Source: Cranoglanis bouderius
Taxonomy: Eukaryota; Chordata; Actinopteri; Siluriformes; Cranoglanididae
Reading direction: 5' to 3'
Length of the DNA stretch: 64,000 bases
Assembly (NCBI GenBank): GCA_023630585.1
Contig: CM042566.1
Location: forward strand, 1,235,501 to 1,299,500
Below, one piece after another: positions 54,192 to 64,000 of the stretch (position 1 is the stretch's first letter; the number at the start of each line of letters is the position of its first letter). The notes below the pieces were generated by a model. The model searched no databases. It was not told where the DNA came from and saw nothing but the letters and a program-made list of their open reading frames with translations. The translations under genes were made by a program, and so were the position numbers.

Positions 54192-54610
54192 CTGTGTGAC
54201 GTGCTATTATAGGAAAATAATCAACGACGGGGTGGTGTTAACTGGTGCATCAGAGTTAGTGTTATTACATCCCAAACTGTTTTATTCCTCTTACACTACA
54301 GCGATTTACCAGTGAGTACAATTATTTATTTAGTAAAGAGCAACATGTCATACTTTTTATCCGTTTATTGTTATATATAATTTGTGGAGCATCCATGAAA
54401 CAAGTTCCTGTTCTGCTATGAACAGTCGTCCCTCCATCAGCCATTTTGTTTCCCTCTCTCTTGAAATTAATAAGACAAAAACAAATGCAGCTTGTCAGTT
54501 CTTGTGTTACAGAAAAACCACAAAGCCTAAACTCCTCTGTCCTGAAGATGTCGGAAAATTTAAAGTTACGGCTTTTCTCTGACTGTTACAAAGCGCTGAC
54601 ATTGGAGACT
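54192..54610. repeat. dispersed repeat (GAAAATAATCAAC family)
   Basis: GTGCTATTATAGGAAAATAA, TTTTATTCCTCTTACACTAC and TTGGAGACTCCTTCCAAAAA. Same family as 49384-49730. Confidence 0.6.
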
Positions 54611-55352
54611 CCTTCCAAAAATATTACATAACATGAACAACTACTTTACACACTTTTTTCACAAATGATACCATATTAGAACGATCACATTTATATACAG
54701 GACTGTGCAAAAGTTTTAGACACCCTCATTTTTTTTTCGTACAAACTTTGTTATAGATTTTTTATTTTATGATTTCTGCATTATCGAGTCAGTACAAAAA
54801 ACATTAGTTTTCTAGCACAAAATTAAATGTTAAGGAAAAATGTTTGTATGTCATTAAAGAAAGCAGCATATTATGTAAGAGACACTTTTCAGACAAAAAA
54901 CACAATGAAGGCTGCTGGGTTTTGCTGCAAAAATAAGAAGCGAGTGCGAAAGTCAAAGTGTCCAGAAGAACTGTGTCTGGTTCTGCAAGATGCTCAATAA
55001 AACTTACCAGCTCATTTCCTTATAAAACTGCACACACTGTACCGGAGACTACTATTTTTATTTTTAGTTTTAGTTTTAGTTTTTTTGTCACTAGATAGTG
55101 ACTTTGTTTCATTTACTACAGTTTACTGCTCTTTACTGTATTTTTGTTTTAATGTAGAAATATTTATTTTCATTATTTTGAAGGCATCTTTGCTCTACAG
55201 TGTTTCTTTGCATGTGCCTAAAACTTTTGCACAGTACTGTATATAAATAAATGTGATTGTTCTAATATGGTATCATTTGTGGAAAAAGTGTGTAAAGTAG
55301 TTGTACATGTTATGTAACATTTTTGGAAGGAGTCTCCAGTGTCAGCACTTCA
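54598..55352. repeat. large imperfect palindrome with Tc1/mariner-like core
   Basis: GGAGACTCCTTCCAAAAATA to CACATTTATATACAGGACTG at 54603-54715 is repeated inverted at 55230-55345. Inside it, CAGGACTGTGCAAAAGTTTT and its complement near 55215-55240 are the ends of a miniature Tc1/mariner-type element of about 540 bp. Confidence 0.75.
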
Positions 55353-55649
55353 TATATATATACATATATAACTTAATCAATGCCTCGTAACCAATCAGAA
55401 TTAAGAATTCAGCAGTACTGTGGTGTATACTGGGCAGACAGAGAAAAAGACAGATACCTGACACTGACAGTAGACACAGAGTGAAGGTGATGCGTAGGAC
55501 TAACACCTCATGAAATATAAATATGAAAAATGTTCTTTACATCCGCAGGGCATCACAACCTTACAGCAAGGTGACTCCGAGCACCTGCAGGAAACACACT
55601 GCCAGCATGCTGAGAGATTAACGCTGATCATTTGTAGAAATGTGCTCAC

Positions 55650-55763
55650 TTGTTCCTCTGGCCGCTCATCTCGGCGTAGCCGTGATCCCAAAGTACACAC
55701 GAGCCCTGCGAGTCCGCCGCGGTCAGAGACGGCTTCTGGTCCAGCTTCAAAGTAGTTATATGA
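55650..55763 (-). CDS. phlpp2: PHLPP2 exon joining LRR and PP2C domains (second here)
   Basis: 114 bp between TATCAG and AACAA|GTGAGC. Encodes HITTLKLDQKPSLTAADSQG and VLWDHGYAEMSGQRNK, the start of the phosphatase domain. HITTLK and DQKP are as in PHLPP2. Confidence 0.93.
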
Positions 55764-56649
55764 CTGATAGAAAGACATTCAGTATAAAGTGAAATTAGAG
55801 TCAACACAATATGAACCTGAATTTGTAATGCCTGAATTCAGAACCAGTATAATCAAATATCTTAAGATTTTTTTTAATATCTCAAGATATTTCTTAAGAA
55901 CAGTTACATGACAGAAAAAGAGATTCATACAACAATAAACCATCATTTAAATAATTAGATGAATTAAAACATTACAGCTGTAAACATTATAGTTGTGTGC
56001 CAGGATGATTTTATAGTTTGTCAGACATGAAGATAAAGAGAACCGGTGTGACTGCTCCTTAATAATTAAGTCTGTTTTCACACCAAGTATTTTTATTTTT
56101 ATAGAAAAATCTCATCACTCTTAGCAGTCCTAGCTAGTATCGACTAACTAACTAGCCTAGCTTGATTTCTAGATTAGATGTATTATTTTTAGTGATGTCT
56201 TTCAGTTTCAGTTTCAGTTTGCTTCTCTCACCCCTCAACTTGCAGCCTGATTGGTAAAAAGGTCAAAGGTTAAAGTCCACCTACGTGAATTCATTTGTTT
56301 CTTGTGTTTGTAAACAAAAAACAAACAAACCCATATACGTTTATATGTTTATATTGTATGACTTGGGAATGAGTTATTTCATCATGAACATAAGACGTGG
56401 TCTAAATAAGAACACCAACCATGAATTATGTAATAAATCTAATAAATGAGAATGATTTAGCTAGTACATAGCCGTTTCACTTGTGTGGAATTTTCTTTTA
56501 AACACAGGAAAACGTCTGTATTTGAACGCACCACAGTTCACCAAAACTGACTGGTTTCAAGGAGACCAGTCGGTGAATCAGATGTTTCCTGTCACGCGCT
56601 CGTACTATATTGCGTATCCTGCGCTCTCCACGCTGGTGTGACGACTCAC
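55764..56649. other. PHLPP2 intron, nothing recognised
   Basis: No repeat or coding signal that I can support, apart from a short AGTTTCAGTTTCAGTTT run near 56203. Confidence 0.45.
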
Positions 56650-56780
56650 CTGAACAGGTTGAGGGTTTTGTGTTCCAGCATCAGGCTGCTGTTGCCGCTC
56701 AGGTCGAGTTCCTGCAGCGTGGCCGGGACAGAATCAGGCAGCAGGATCTCGGAGAGCTCATTACAGCTCACATCCACCAG
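56650..56780 (-). CDS. phlpp2: PHLPP2 last leucine-rich-repeat exon (first here)
   Basis: 131 bp encoding LVDVSCNELSEILLPDSV, LQELDLSGNSSLMLEHKTLN and LF plus two bases of Ser. The residues are the final LRRs of PHLPP. The donor is CAG|GTGAGT. The acceptor is TAG at the end of a (TG)n tract. Upstream exons (PH domain, most LRRs) are beyond the right side of the window. Confidence 0.93.
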
Positions 56781-56822
<42 letters not shown>

Positions 56823-56824
56823 CA

Positions 56825-56869
<45 letters not shown>

Positions 56870-56871
56870 CA

Positions 56872-56914
<43 letters not shown>

Positions 56915-56925
56915 CACGTACACAC
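56781..56925. repeat. compound (AC)n minisatellite at a splice acceptor
   Basis: Three blocks of (AC)n, each ending in AGAGCACGTACAC, about 50 bp per unit. On the minus strand the tract is (TG)n, ending in TAG at the PHLPP2 exon. Confidence 0.95.
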
Positions 56926-56984
56926 AACAATACATTTATGTAAAATATATGCAGATACTTGATTTTGGATTTCTTTATATGGAC

Positions 56985-57260
56985 TCACCGTCCACTTTAT
57001 TAGGAACACCTGTACAACTGTATATTCATGCGGGTATCTGATCGGCCAATCGTGTGGCAGCAGCACAGTACATACAATCATGCAGATACAGGTCAAGAGC
57101 TTCAGTTAATGTTCACATCAAACATCAGAATGAAGAAAAAGTCTGATCTCTGTGGCTTTAACCGTGACATGGTTGTTGGTGCCAGATGGGCTGTTTTGAG
57201 TATTTCAGAAATTGCTGATCTCCTGGGATTTTCACAAACACTGTTGTATTATTAAACACA
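56985..57260. mobile_element. DNA-transposon remnant (fish dispersed type)
   Basis: CCGTCCACTTTATTAGGAAC, GGCCAATCGTGTGGCAGCAG and ATCTCCTGGGATTTTCACA are stretches of the same dispersed element family whose ends occur at 30652 and 35388. The plus strand is open (57028-57255) but shows no complete transposase. Confidence 0.65.
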
Positions 57261-57344
57261 ACAGTGTTTAATAATATTTATTTATTTATTTATTTCAGTA
57301 ATTGATTTATCAACAATAATTTATATAATAAACATATATTATCA

Positions 57345-57370
57345 ACAATTATTATTATTATTATTATTAT

Positions 57371-57409
<39 letters not shown>

Positions 57410-57436
57410 AAGTAGTAGTAGTAGTAGTAGTAGTAT
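57345..57436. repeat. (TTA)n then (TAG)n microsatellite
   Basis: TTA units pass into about 20 AGT/TAG units. Confidence 0.95.
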
Positions 57437-57727
57437 TGTTCTTGTTTTAAAAAATGTTGTTGTTGATGTTGTAAATAAACAAACAAACCAGCTAGTTAAT
57501 TAATTATTAATGACTTAATTAATACCTCATTAATAATTAATTATTTTTACTTTATAAGGTCTATTTTTATTTATTCAATACAAAACAGAGACCTATATTT
57601 TTTATGGGAACATAAATACGAATATGGATCTCATCATAAAATGTGTATAAATTTTCATGAGAAATTGAAATAAATAAATAAGAGAGTAAACATGATAAAA
57701 AAAAGAAAATAAATGAAAAATAAAACA

Positions 57728-58172
57728 TATTAACACATCAAGAACCCCTTTGAGTCTGTTTGCTAAAACCTTGGACAGAATCTTGTAGTCGGAACATAAA
57801 ACAGCAACTGGTCTCCAGTTTTTGAGCAAACACAGGTCTCCTTTTTTGGGGAGTAAGGAGAGAACAGCACGTTGACAGCTTTTTGGAAGCATTTTAGCTA
57901 TAAAACTTTCTTGTAAAACTTCATAAAAGTCTTTGCCTATGGTTCTCCAAAAAGATTTGTAGAATTCGATAGGTAGTCCATCGACTCCTGGTGCTCGGCC
58001 CGAGGACAGCTGATGCACTGCTGTTGTGACTTCCTCAAAAGTCAGTTCTGAGTCCAGAAGCTTTTTGTGTTTTGTATCCAGCACAGGCAGGTTTTTAAAA
58101 AGTTCATCTGAGCATGGTTTTTCTGTGTGTTCTTTAGCATATAAGGCTGAGTAAAAATCAACAGCTAGTCTT
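57728..58172 (-). mobile_element. L1-type LINE reverse transcriptase fragment
   Basis: The minus strand encodes LSSGRAPGVDGLPIEFYKSF, LSLLPKKGDLCLLKNWRPVA and SDYKILSKVLANRLKGVL, the RT finger and palm motifs of L1/Tx1-like elements. Truncated at both ends, and unrelated to the CR1/L2 types elsewhere in the window. Confidence 0.85.
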
Positions 58173-58179
58173 CTTAGGT

Positions 58180-58975
58180 CACGTTGACCTCCGGCAGGAG
58201 CTCCGCAGGTGAGACCACCTCGTGGGTCTCAGGCTTGAGCTCCGGGGGGAAGGTCGCCATGTTGACTTACGGCTGGAGCTCCGCAGGTGAGACCACCTCG
58301 TGGGTCTCAGGTTGGAGCTACGGAGAGGAGGTCGTCACATTGACCTCCAGCAGGAGCTCCGCAGGGGAGACCACCTCGTGGGTCTCAGGCTAGAGCTCCA
58401 GAGAGGAGGTCACCTCATTGACCTCTGGCTGGAGCTCGCCTCATTGACCTCTGGCTGGAGCTCTGGAGAGGAGGTCATCATGTTGACCTCCGTCTGGAGC
58501 TCCGCAGGTGAGACCACCTCATGGGTCTCAGGCTGGAGTGCCGGAGAGGAGGTCATCACGTTGACCTCCGGCTGGAGCTCTGCAGGGGAGACCACTTCGT
58601 GAGTCTTAGGCTGGAGCTCTGGAGAAGTGACCACCTCATGGGTCTCAGGCTTGAGCTCCGGGGGGGAGGTCGCCACGTTGACTTACGGCTGGAGCTCCGC
58701 AGGTGAGACCACCCTGTGGGTCTCAGGTTGGAGCTCCGGAGAGGAGGTCGTCACGTTGATCTGCAGCAGGCGCTCTGCAGGGGAGACCACCTCATGGGTC
58801 TCAGGCTGGAGCTCCAGAGAGGAGGGCACCTCATTGACCTCTGGCTGGAACAGGTCTGGAGAGGAGGTTGCCATGTGGACCTCCGGGCTGGAGCTCTGCC
58901 GAGGAGACCACTTCGTTGGTCTCAGGCTGGAGCACCGAAGCTGTGGAAGCCGCCCTGTCGGCCTTGGACTGGAGC
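58180..58975 (-). repeat. 78-bp minisatellite within a Gypsy gag
   Basis: About nine to ten units of 78 bp, each holding CTCCGCAGGTGAGACCACCT and GGTCTCAGGCTGGAGCTC-like segments. On the minus strand each unit encodes 26 residues of the type ETHEVVSPAELQPEVNVMTS. It continues from the gag frame at 58831-59217. Confidence 0.85.
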
Positions 58976-59217
58976 TGGGCTGTGGAGGCCACCCTGCTGG
59001 CCTGTTCATAATAGGTTGTGAATGGTCTCGCAGGTTCGTCCGTTAGGCTGGCCCTCCCCAAAAAATTCTCTAAATCAAACTTAACATCTCCCTTACCATA
59101 GATCAACCTCATGACCCAGATGAGCTCCGCAACGCTTCCCAGAAAGAAGTTGCCGGAGCCGATCAGGAGCCTTGCCCATTGGCGTGCTGGACTGACGAAC
59201 CGGGATAACAGGAACAT
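58831..59217 (-). mobile_element. Gypsy gag fragment leading into the minisatellite
   Basis: FLLSRFVSPARQWARLLIGS, DLENFLGRASLTDEPARPF and TTYYEQASRVAS, followed by the repeat-type residues. Related to the gag at 26734-27072. Confidence 0.7.
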
Positions 59218-59221
59218 TAGC

Positions 59222-59650
59222 CACTGTCTTTACCTGGATGAATTGCCAGTAGAAATTAGTGAAGCTGAGGAAACTTTGTAGGTCCTTTATCATCTTGGGT
59301 GTTGGCCAGTCAGTAATGGTGGCCACCTTGACCTGGTCCATGGCGACTCTTCTGGGCTAATGATGTATCCCAGGAATGAGATGCACTGATGAAATGAAAC
59401 TTACACTTTTCTCCTTTGATGTACAAGTGATGCTACACGAGGCGCTGGAGGACCTTGCGGACATGGGAGACATGGGTTTCATAGGAGGGGGAGTAGATCA
59501 AGATGTTGTCGATGTACGCCATGTATTTGTCCAACATGTCCTGCAGGACATCATTGATTAGATATTGAAAGACCAAAGGGGTGCAAGAGAGCCTATATGG
59601 CATCAAACAGTACTTGTAGTAGTGGTAGAGGCAAGACCAATCAGACAGTT
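59222..59650 (-). mobile_element. Gypsy RT fragment
   Basis: The minus strand encodes FQYLINDVLQDMLDKYM, then a YIDN variant of the YIDD box, ILIYSPPPM, and DQVKVATITDWPTPKMIKDL. Frames change at least twice. It sits upstream of the gag piece, the reverse of normal order, so the locus is rearranged. Confidence 0.75.
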
Positions 59651-60525
59651 TACAGGAAAATACGTAGTCTCAATTCAGCCAAACACTAGCTCACATAGTC
59701 AGTTAGCATGAGTGGAAAATGGATATATGCCAATTTTTCTTTTCTTTTTTTTTTTTTTACCAGTAAAGTGGTTGAAACTGAAACACCAACATCATCTGAT
59801 GGTGAGCAAGAAAACAAGGTGTGTAAATGTCTATATAAGTTCCAAGTTATATGAACATGATATGAGCAGAGCATAAGGACAGCTAACATACTTTGCATGG
59901 CATTGTAGCAGCTAAACCCATAAAGTGAAAGCTTAGATGTGCCTCCCCTTGGCTAGCAACACCAAACTAGCCTAGTCTCGTGTTAGATAGCCAAAAAGTT
60001 TTATATTTTATCAGTCAAGTAGTCCTGCAAACAGTCATAACATCCGAGGAGAGTTTTATGATAAATCCAGCTTCCACAATTAAGCAATTAGCCCTCACAT
60101 GCAAAAAAAAATAAAAAAATTTTTTAAAAAATTAATCATGGTTTATTTAGAAGTACTTTTAAAAAGGTTTTTTGATGGAACAGTCTGGGCTCAGCCTCAG
60201 ATGATTACCTGTCCAGCTAACGCCCCTGGTAATGCAGCTCAGCCACTGCAGTGCGCCGGCTACCATAGACACACACTAACGCTTCCTCCTTTTATAGGGT
60301 GCCATTACTTTTGTCACAATTGAACTGCTAGTTTTATTTATCTTATTTTATGGATTTATTCTCAAATCGATTTCTTTCCAATCATTAACATGAAAAGACA
60401 AAAAAATATTCACTAAATATATAAAATCACAGAAACCTGAAGACGTTCAATCGAGGTTCACATTAGCGAGTTTCAGTGAGAAATCAGTGTTAGATGTGAA
60501 TGTTAACAAATACCTGGATATTCTT
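59651..60525. other. intergenic, nothing recognised
   Basis: No coding or repeat content that I can support. Confidence 0.4.
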
Positions 60526-60527
60526 AA

Positions 60528-60860
60528 ATTATGCATTTCCTTGTGTAAATGCTCCTGTGAACACATAGAGCTTCACTGTCACAAAGTCACACATAGCTTT
60601 ACTGCTAATTTACAAATCAAATGAGAAGTCTTTCTCCTTGCTGTAGATGTCATGACTCCTGGATGTCATCACAAACAGCATGCGTTAGAGGGGTTTTTTT
60701 TAGAGGGCATTTCTGTGTTATTTTTTCTTCAGTTCATTCTGTATAACCTTGTTTTCTTCCTAACAGGTGAATTATGATGAAATACCCCTTCACAAAATAG
60801 CAGAAAATAACAAAGATTATAATAATGAAGAATTGTATTTGGAAGTGACGTCACTCACAG
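60528..60860. repeat. local duplication, copy 1 of 2 (also 63197-63500)
   Basis: AAATTATGCATTTCCTTGTG to AACAGCATGCGTTAGAG, then the GAATTATGATGAAATACCCC part, all recur in order at 63197-63500. The last 85 bp also match 5639-5724. Confidence 0.85.
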
Positions 60861-60982
60861 TTGACGGCATTTACTGTATATTTGAGTCGATATAAATGAC
60901 TGATATTTTCCAGCAGAAAGCTTTGAATCCTGCTGTAATGCTGAAAATGCTGAAAGCATTAACGTGTTAAAAATCATTAGAA

Positions 60983-60985
60983 AAC

Positions 60986-61029
<44 letters not shown>

Positions 61030-61030
61030 G
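60983..61030. repeat. (TTA)n microsatellite
   Basis: About 15 units. Confidence 0.93.
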
Positions 61031-61261
61031 AATATTAAAATACTTGTAGCCCATAATATGTAGGGAGAAAAAATACTTTTTTCCACTGTAAAAATAACAT
61101 CTGATGATCATTTATGTGATTTTTTTTTAATTAATCTCATTATTAATAATTTTAAGGTTACTAAATCTGTTAAATGTATTAAATCTGACACTGTACAATG
61201 AGACCACAGACTCAAACAACTTTTGAATCAAATTGTACCGCACAATATCGGCACACTGGCT

Positions 61262-61420
61262 GTGTTTATATACAGAGATTTCCACCAATCAGGACGAATT
61301 CATTCCAAATGAACTGTTTATTTTCATCCTAAACTGGGCAGGACTTTCTAAATGGAACGGATATCAATTTACAAAAATATAACAAGTTACAAATAGCAAG
61401 GGCAAGGACATAAGAAATAC
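61262..61420. repeat. lectin-unit 3' flank (copy in segment C)
   Basis: GAGATTTCCACCAATCAGGA to AAGGGCAAGGACATAAGAAA matches 5725-5900. It is joined directly to a lectin exon-1 remnant, so the lectin body is deleted here. Confidence 0.8.
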
Positions 61421-61428
61421 AAGTATAT

Positions 61429-61503
61429 AATATATTCTCTTATCAGATCCTCAGCCACACCACAACTCACCGCCAGCAGGAAAATAAAAAAGAGCGATTT
61501 CAT
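61429..61503 (-). pseudogene. lectin exon remnant (signal peptide only)
   Basis: The ATG at 61501-61503 begins MKSLFFIFLLAVSCGVAEDL then IREYI, closest to lectin copy 1 (AEDLIREYI). After about 25 codons it runs into 3' flank sequence, so both CTLDs are missing. Upstream (61504-61580) the shared lectin promoter is present. Confidence 0.88.
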
Positions 61504-61589
61504 CTCTGCTCTGAAGCGTCTGAGCTCGGTACGTCTCCTCTACACAACGTCTCAACACAACATGTCTGCTGACTCAGACTGTCAAACTC

Positions 61590-62245
61590 TGGAACAGAAG
61601 AGAAGAAAAATGGAGCCAAAATGCAAAATATATGGAATTATGTAACTCTGGAAGCGAGACACAATCTTTAACCTGACCCACATCATTTCACCCTTTCTCG
61701 CAGTACACTGACGTTCCATTCCACCGGAGGATGGAAATCTGATATTTTCAATCAGCATAAACGCCATGTGGCTATATTTCATGCTTTTGCTAATTCTATG
61801 CTAAAAACTCAGTCCTGTTACTTTCAGTCCTGTTACTTATATAAAGAGAAGCTTCTTACTTTTTTTAAAAAAGAAAAATACTTCTTGCGTGCATATATAG
61901 TCATTTTTAGTCACAAATATCAATTATTTGAACATGAAACCAATCGTTTCTTTAAAATAAACACTTTCTTGAGGGGAAAACAAAGGAATTAGTTGACATG
62001 CTTTTAAATATGCTTTTTAAATGACACGAGTTTTGCTTCTTCTTTTTTTTCAGTACCTGGCCCAATGAGGTCAAAATTTGTCCTTTAAGTGCCTTGCATA
62101 TGCCTTTTACTCAGGAGTGAGATCTAGCCACACTATCTAAAAGGCAAAAAAATAAATAAATAAATAAAATTTGTTTTGTCCTTATGGATTTTTGTGTGTA
62201 GATTATTGACCAAAAAGTCAGTTTAATCCATTTTAAATTAAATCT
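61590..62245. repeat. lectin-unit upstream segments, match 16045-18945
   Basis: 61590-61760 matches 16045-16215. 61850-62030 matches 17745-17915. 62040-62245 matches 18725-18945. The order is conserved, but the spacing differs because of insertions and deletions. Confidence 0.8.
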
Positions 62246-62246
62246 A

Positions 62247-63196
62247 CAGTTGCAATCAAAATTATTCAACCCCCATTGCAAATCAGGTTTATTGTCAAAA
62301 TTTACAGACTTTCAGCTGTTTGCGATGAACAAATCAAACAAAAGCAATTGAAACAGTTCAACACAATGAATGCTTCAAGTGGTTTCCCCAAATTCAACTG
62401 AGCATGCATCTTATAATGACTTCTCCAGTCTCAAAATTATTCAACCCCCTGAACAGAATCCCTCACAATAGCACAAATATGCAAAACAGGTGTTATCTCA
62501 AGCACTCTTGATGCAACTAATCAAGGGCTTCATTAGTTGCACCAGGTGTGCTTGAGCTGGAACACATGAAATACCTGAACTGGCTAGGGGCAGAAAATAC
62601 ATGAAATACCTGGATGGTACAGAAAAAGGAAGCCATCAACGGCTGCAACCAGATTTCTGAAGGCAGGTTGTGAAAAACCCTCGAGTGACTGCAAAAGACC
62701 TGCAGCCAACAGGCACTGAGGTTTCAGTGAGCACAGTATGGCGCGTACTAAACGCAGAAGGTTTCCATGCCAGAACTCCAAGACGTTCACCACTGCTGAC
62801 CCAAAAGCACAAGAAAAGTCGCTCAAAATCATATAAATAAGCCAAAGAAGTTTTGGGATTCTGTTCTGTGGAACCTTTTGGCATGATGGATCAGCGGTAT
62901 GTCTGGAGAAAGAAGAATGAAGAAAGAGCACTCTGTCCACAGTCAAGCATGGTGGTGGCTTGGTGATGCTCTGGGGCTGCTTTGCATCCTCTGGCACTGG
63001 AAACCTGCAGTGTGTGGAAGGTAAGATGGATTCATTGAAGTATCAGGAAATACTAGGAGAAAACATCATGCCGTCTGTGAGGAAGCTGAAGCTTGGGCGT
63101 CATTGGACCTTCCAACAGGACAATGATCCCAAGCATACCTCAAATTCCACAAGGCTTGGTTGCAGAAGAAGTCCTGGAAGATTCTACAGGGCAAAT
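62247..63196 (+). mobile_element. Tc1-like transposon, 3' truncated, degenerate
   Basis: Starts after TA with CAGTTGCAATCAAAATTATT. The plus-strand transposase is in several frames. Near 62950-63160 it reads VMLWGCFASSGTGNLQCVEG, QEILGENIMPSVRKLKL and WTFQQDNDPKHTS, which includes the second catalytic Asp. The end with the Glu is replaced by the local duplication at 63197. Confidence 0.88.
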
Positions 63197-63500
63197 TATG
63201 CATTTCCTGTGTAAATGCTCCTGTGAACAAAGTCACACATAGCGTTACTGCTAATTTACAAATCAAATGAAAAGTCTTTCTCCTTGCTATAGATCTCATG
63301 ACCTCTGGATGTCATCACAAACAGCATGCGTTAAAGTTTTTTTTGTTGTTGTTGTTGAGTTTCTGTGTTATTTCTTCTTCAATTCATTCTGTATAACCTT
63401 GTTTTCTTCTTAACAGCTGAATTACGATGAAATTTTGATCTGTGAAAGAAACTCTGTGAAATACCCCTTCACAGAACAGCAGAAAATAACGAAGATTATA
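63197..63500. repeat. local duplication, copy 2 of 2
   Basis: Counterpart of 60528-60860, with a few indels. Confidence 0.83.
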
Positions 63501-63719
63501 TTTTCCCTGATATTCAGTTAATCACACAGCTACAGTATTATTGCTGTAAAGTTTAATATTTAATATTTATATAATTAATAATATAAAATATTATTTCATC
63601 ACTGAATAATATTAGTGATTTAGTAAAATAGGTAAAGTCTAAACTGAGCTTAAATATAAACTTAAATATATATATATATATTTTTTTACTATACACTGAA
63701 GACATTGCCTCAATCTCAA

Positions 63720-63900
63720 CACAACACCTCTACACAAAGTCTCAACACAACACCTCAACACAACATCTCCACCAACTCAGACTGTAACACGTGGGTCATT
63801 TTCATTTCATTTAATATACAGTACATGCAAATGCATAATAAACAAAACAGGAAAAGACATGGTGCTGACACGCAAAATAAATCAAAAGGCTATTCAAATT
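63720..63900 (-). repeat. lectin promoter-like remnant
   Basis: CTCTACACAAAGTCTCAACA and CCAACTCAGACTGTAACA resemble the lectin upstream region at 61535-61580. Suggests another lectin unit edge. No lectin exon is visible beside it. Confidence 0.4.
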
Positions 63901-64000
63901 CAAACAGAAACAACTGAAAAAGCTCAAATATTTTTCTCTGATGTGCATTAAACTCACATTTAAACATGAACATTTCTTTATAATTTGCACATTGAGTAAG

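Noticed and set aside
56610..57041. 143-codon His/Thr-rich ORF on the plus strand
   Set aside because: It is the antisense of a PHLPP2 exon followed by a translated (AC)n array.
58184..59046. Plus-strand repeat ORFs (GETTSWVSG-type)
   Set aside because: They arise because the 78-bp minisatellite lacks stops on both strands. The minus frame continues from a gag domain, so that is the meaningful strand.

Overview
The window is vertebrate nuclear DNA from a ray-finned fish. The evidence is intron-containing vertebrate genes (PHLPP2, CD151, TALDO1), dense Tc1-like elements, a Tf1/sushi-type Ty3/Gypsy element with a chromodomain, CR1/L2-type LINEs, and many (AC)n and (AAT)n microsatellites. The expanded double-C-type-lectin family suggests an ostariophysan such as a catfish, but species is inference. 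All recognised host genes lie on the minus strand.

Two runs of exactly 100 N (5539-5638 and 50654-50753) divide the window into segments A (1-5538), B (5639-50653) and C (50754-64000). A carries one PP2C-domain exon of PHLPP2 (1514-1745) and retroelement debris. B carries a young Gypsy element (6278-11899), a tandem array of double-CTLD lectin genes (a pseudogene at 12.4-13.0 kb, intact genes at 25.0-25.7 and 32.0-32.8 kb), a complete seven-exon CD151 (36.6-42.8 kb) and the last four coding exons of TALDO1 (48.6-50.3 kb). C carries three upstream PHLPP2 exons (53.9-56.8 kb), then LINE and Gypsy fragments, a minisatellite, another lectin exon-1 remnant (61.4-61.5 kb) and Tc1 copies.

The main structural observation is that the A-B-C order is probably an assembly artefact. 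The last 1.6 kb of A and the first 1.6 kb of C are the same sequence at about 1 percent divergence. The PHLPP2 exon in C ending at 53949 joins in exact splice phase to the exon in A at 1745. TALDO1 stops at the edge of B with no 5' exons in C. The left end of B matches 60.77-62.25 kb of C. A should therefore abut C directly, with B placed elsewhere, possibly to the right of C.

Within B the lectin genes sit in duplicated units. Each has a shared 3' flank, an intronless double-CTLD coding region and a shared promoter, and the duplication reaches into the CD151 3' UTR. Other features of interest are a self-priming signature in the Gypsy element, a 2A-like motif in the LINE, a stop codon produced both with and without splicing in the lectin genes, and a (TG)n tract forming a PHLPP2 splice acceptor. 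I found no operon, CRISPR array or confident non-coding RNA gene. No wholly new system is evident.
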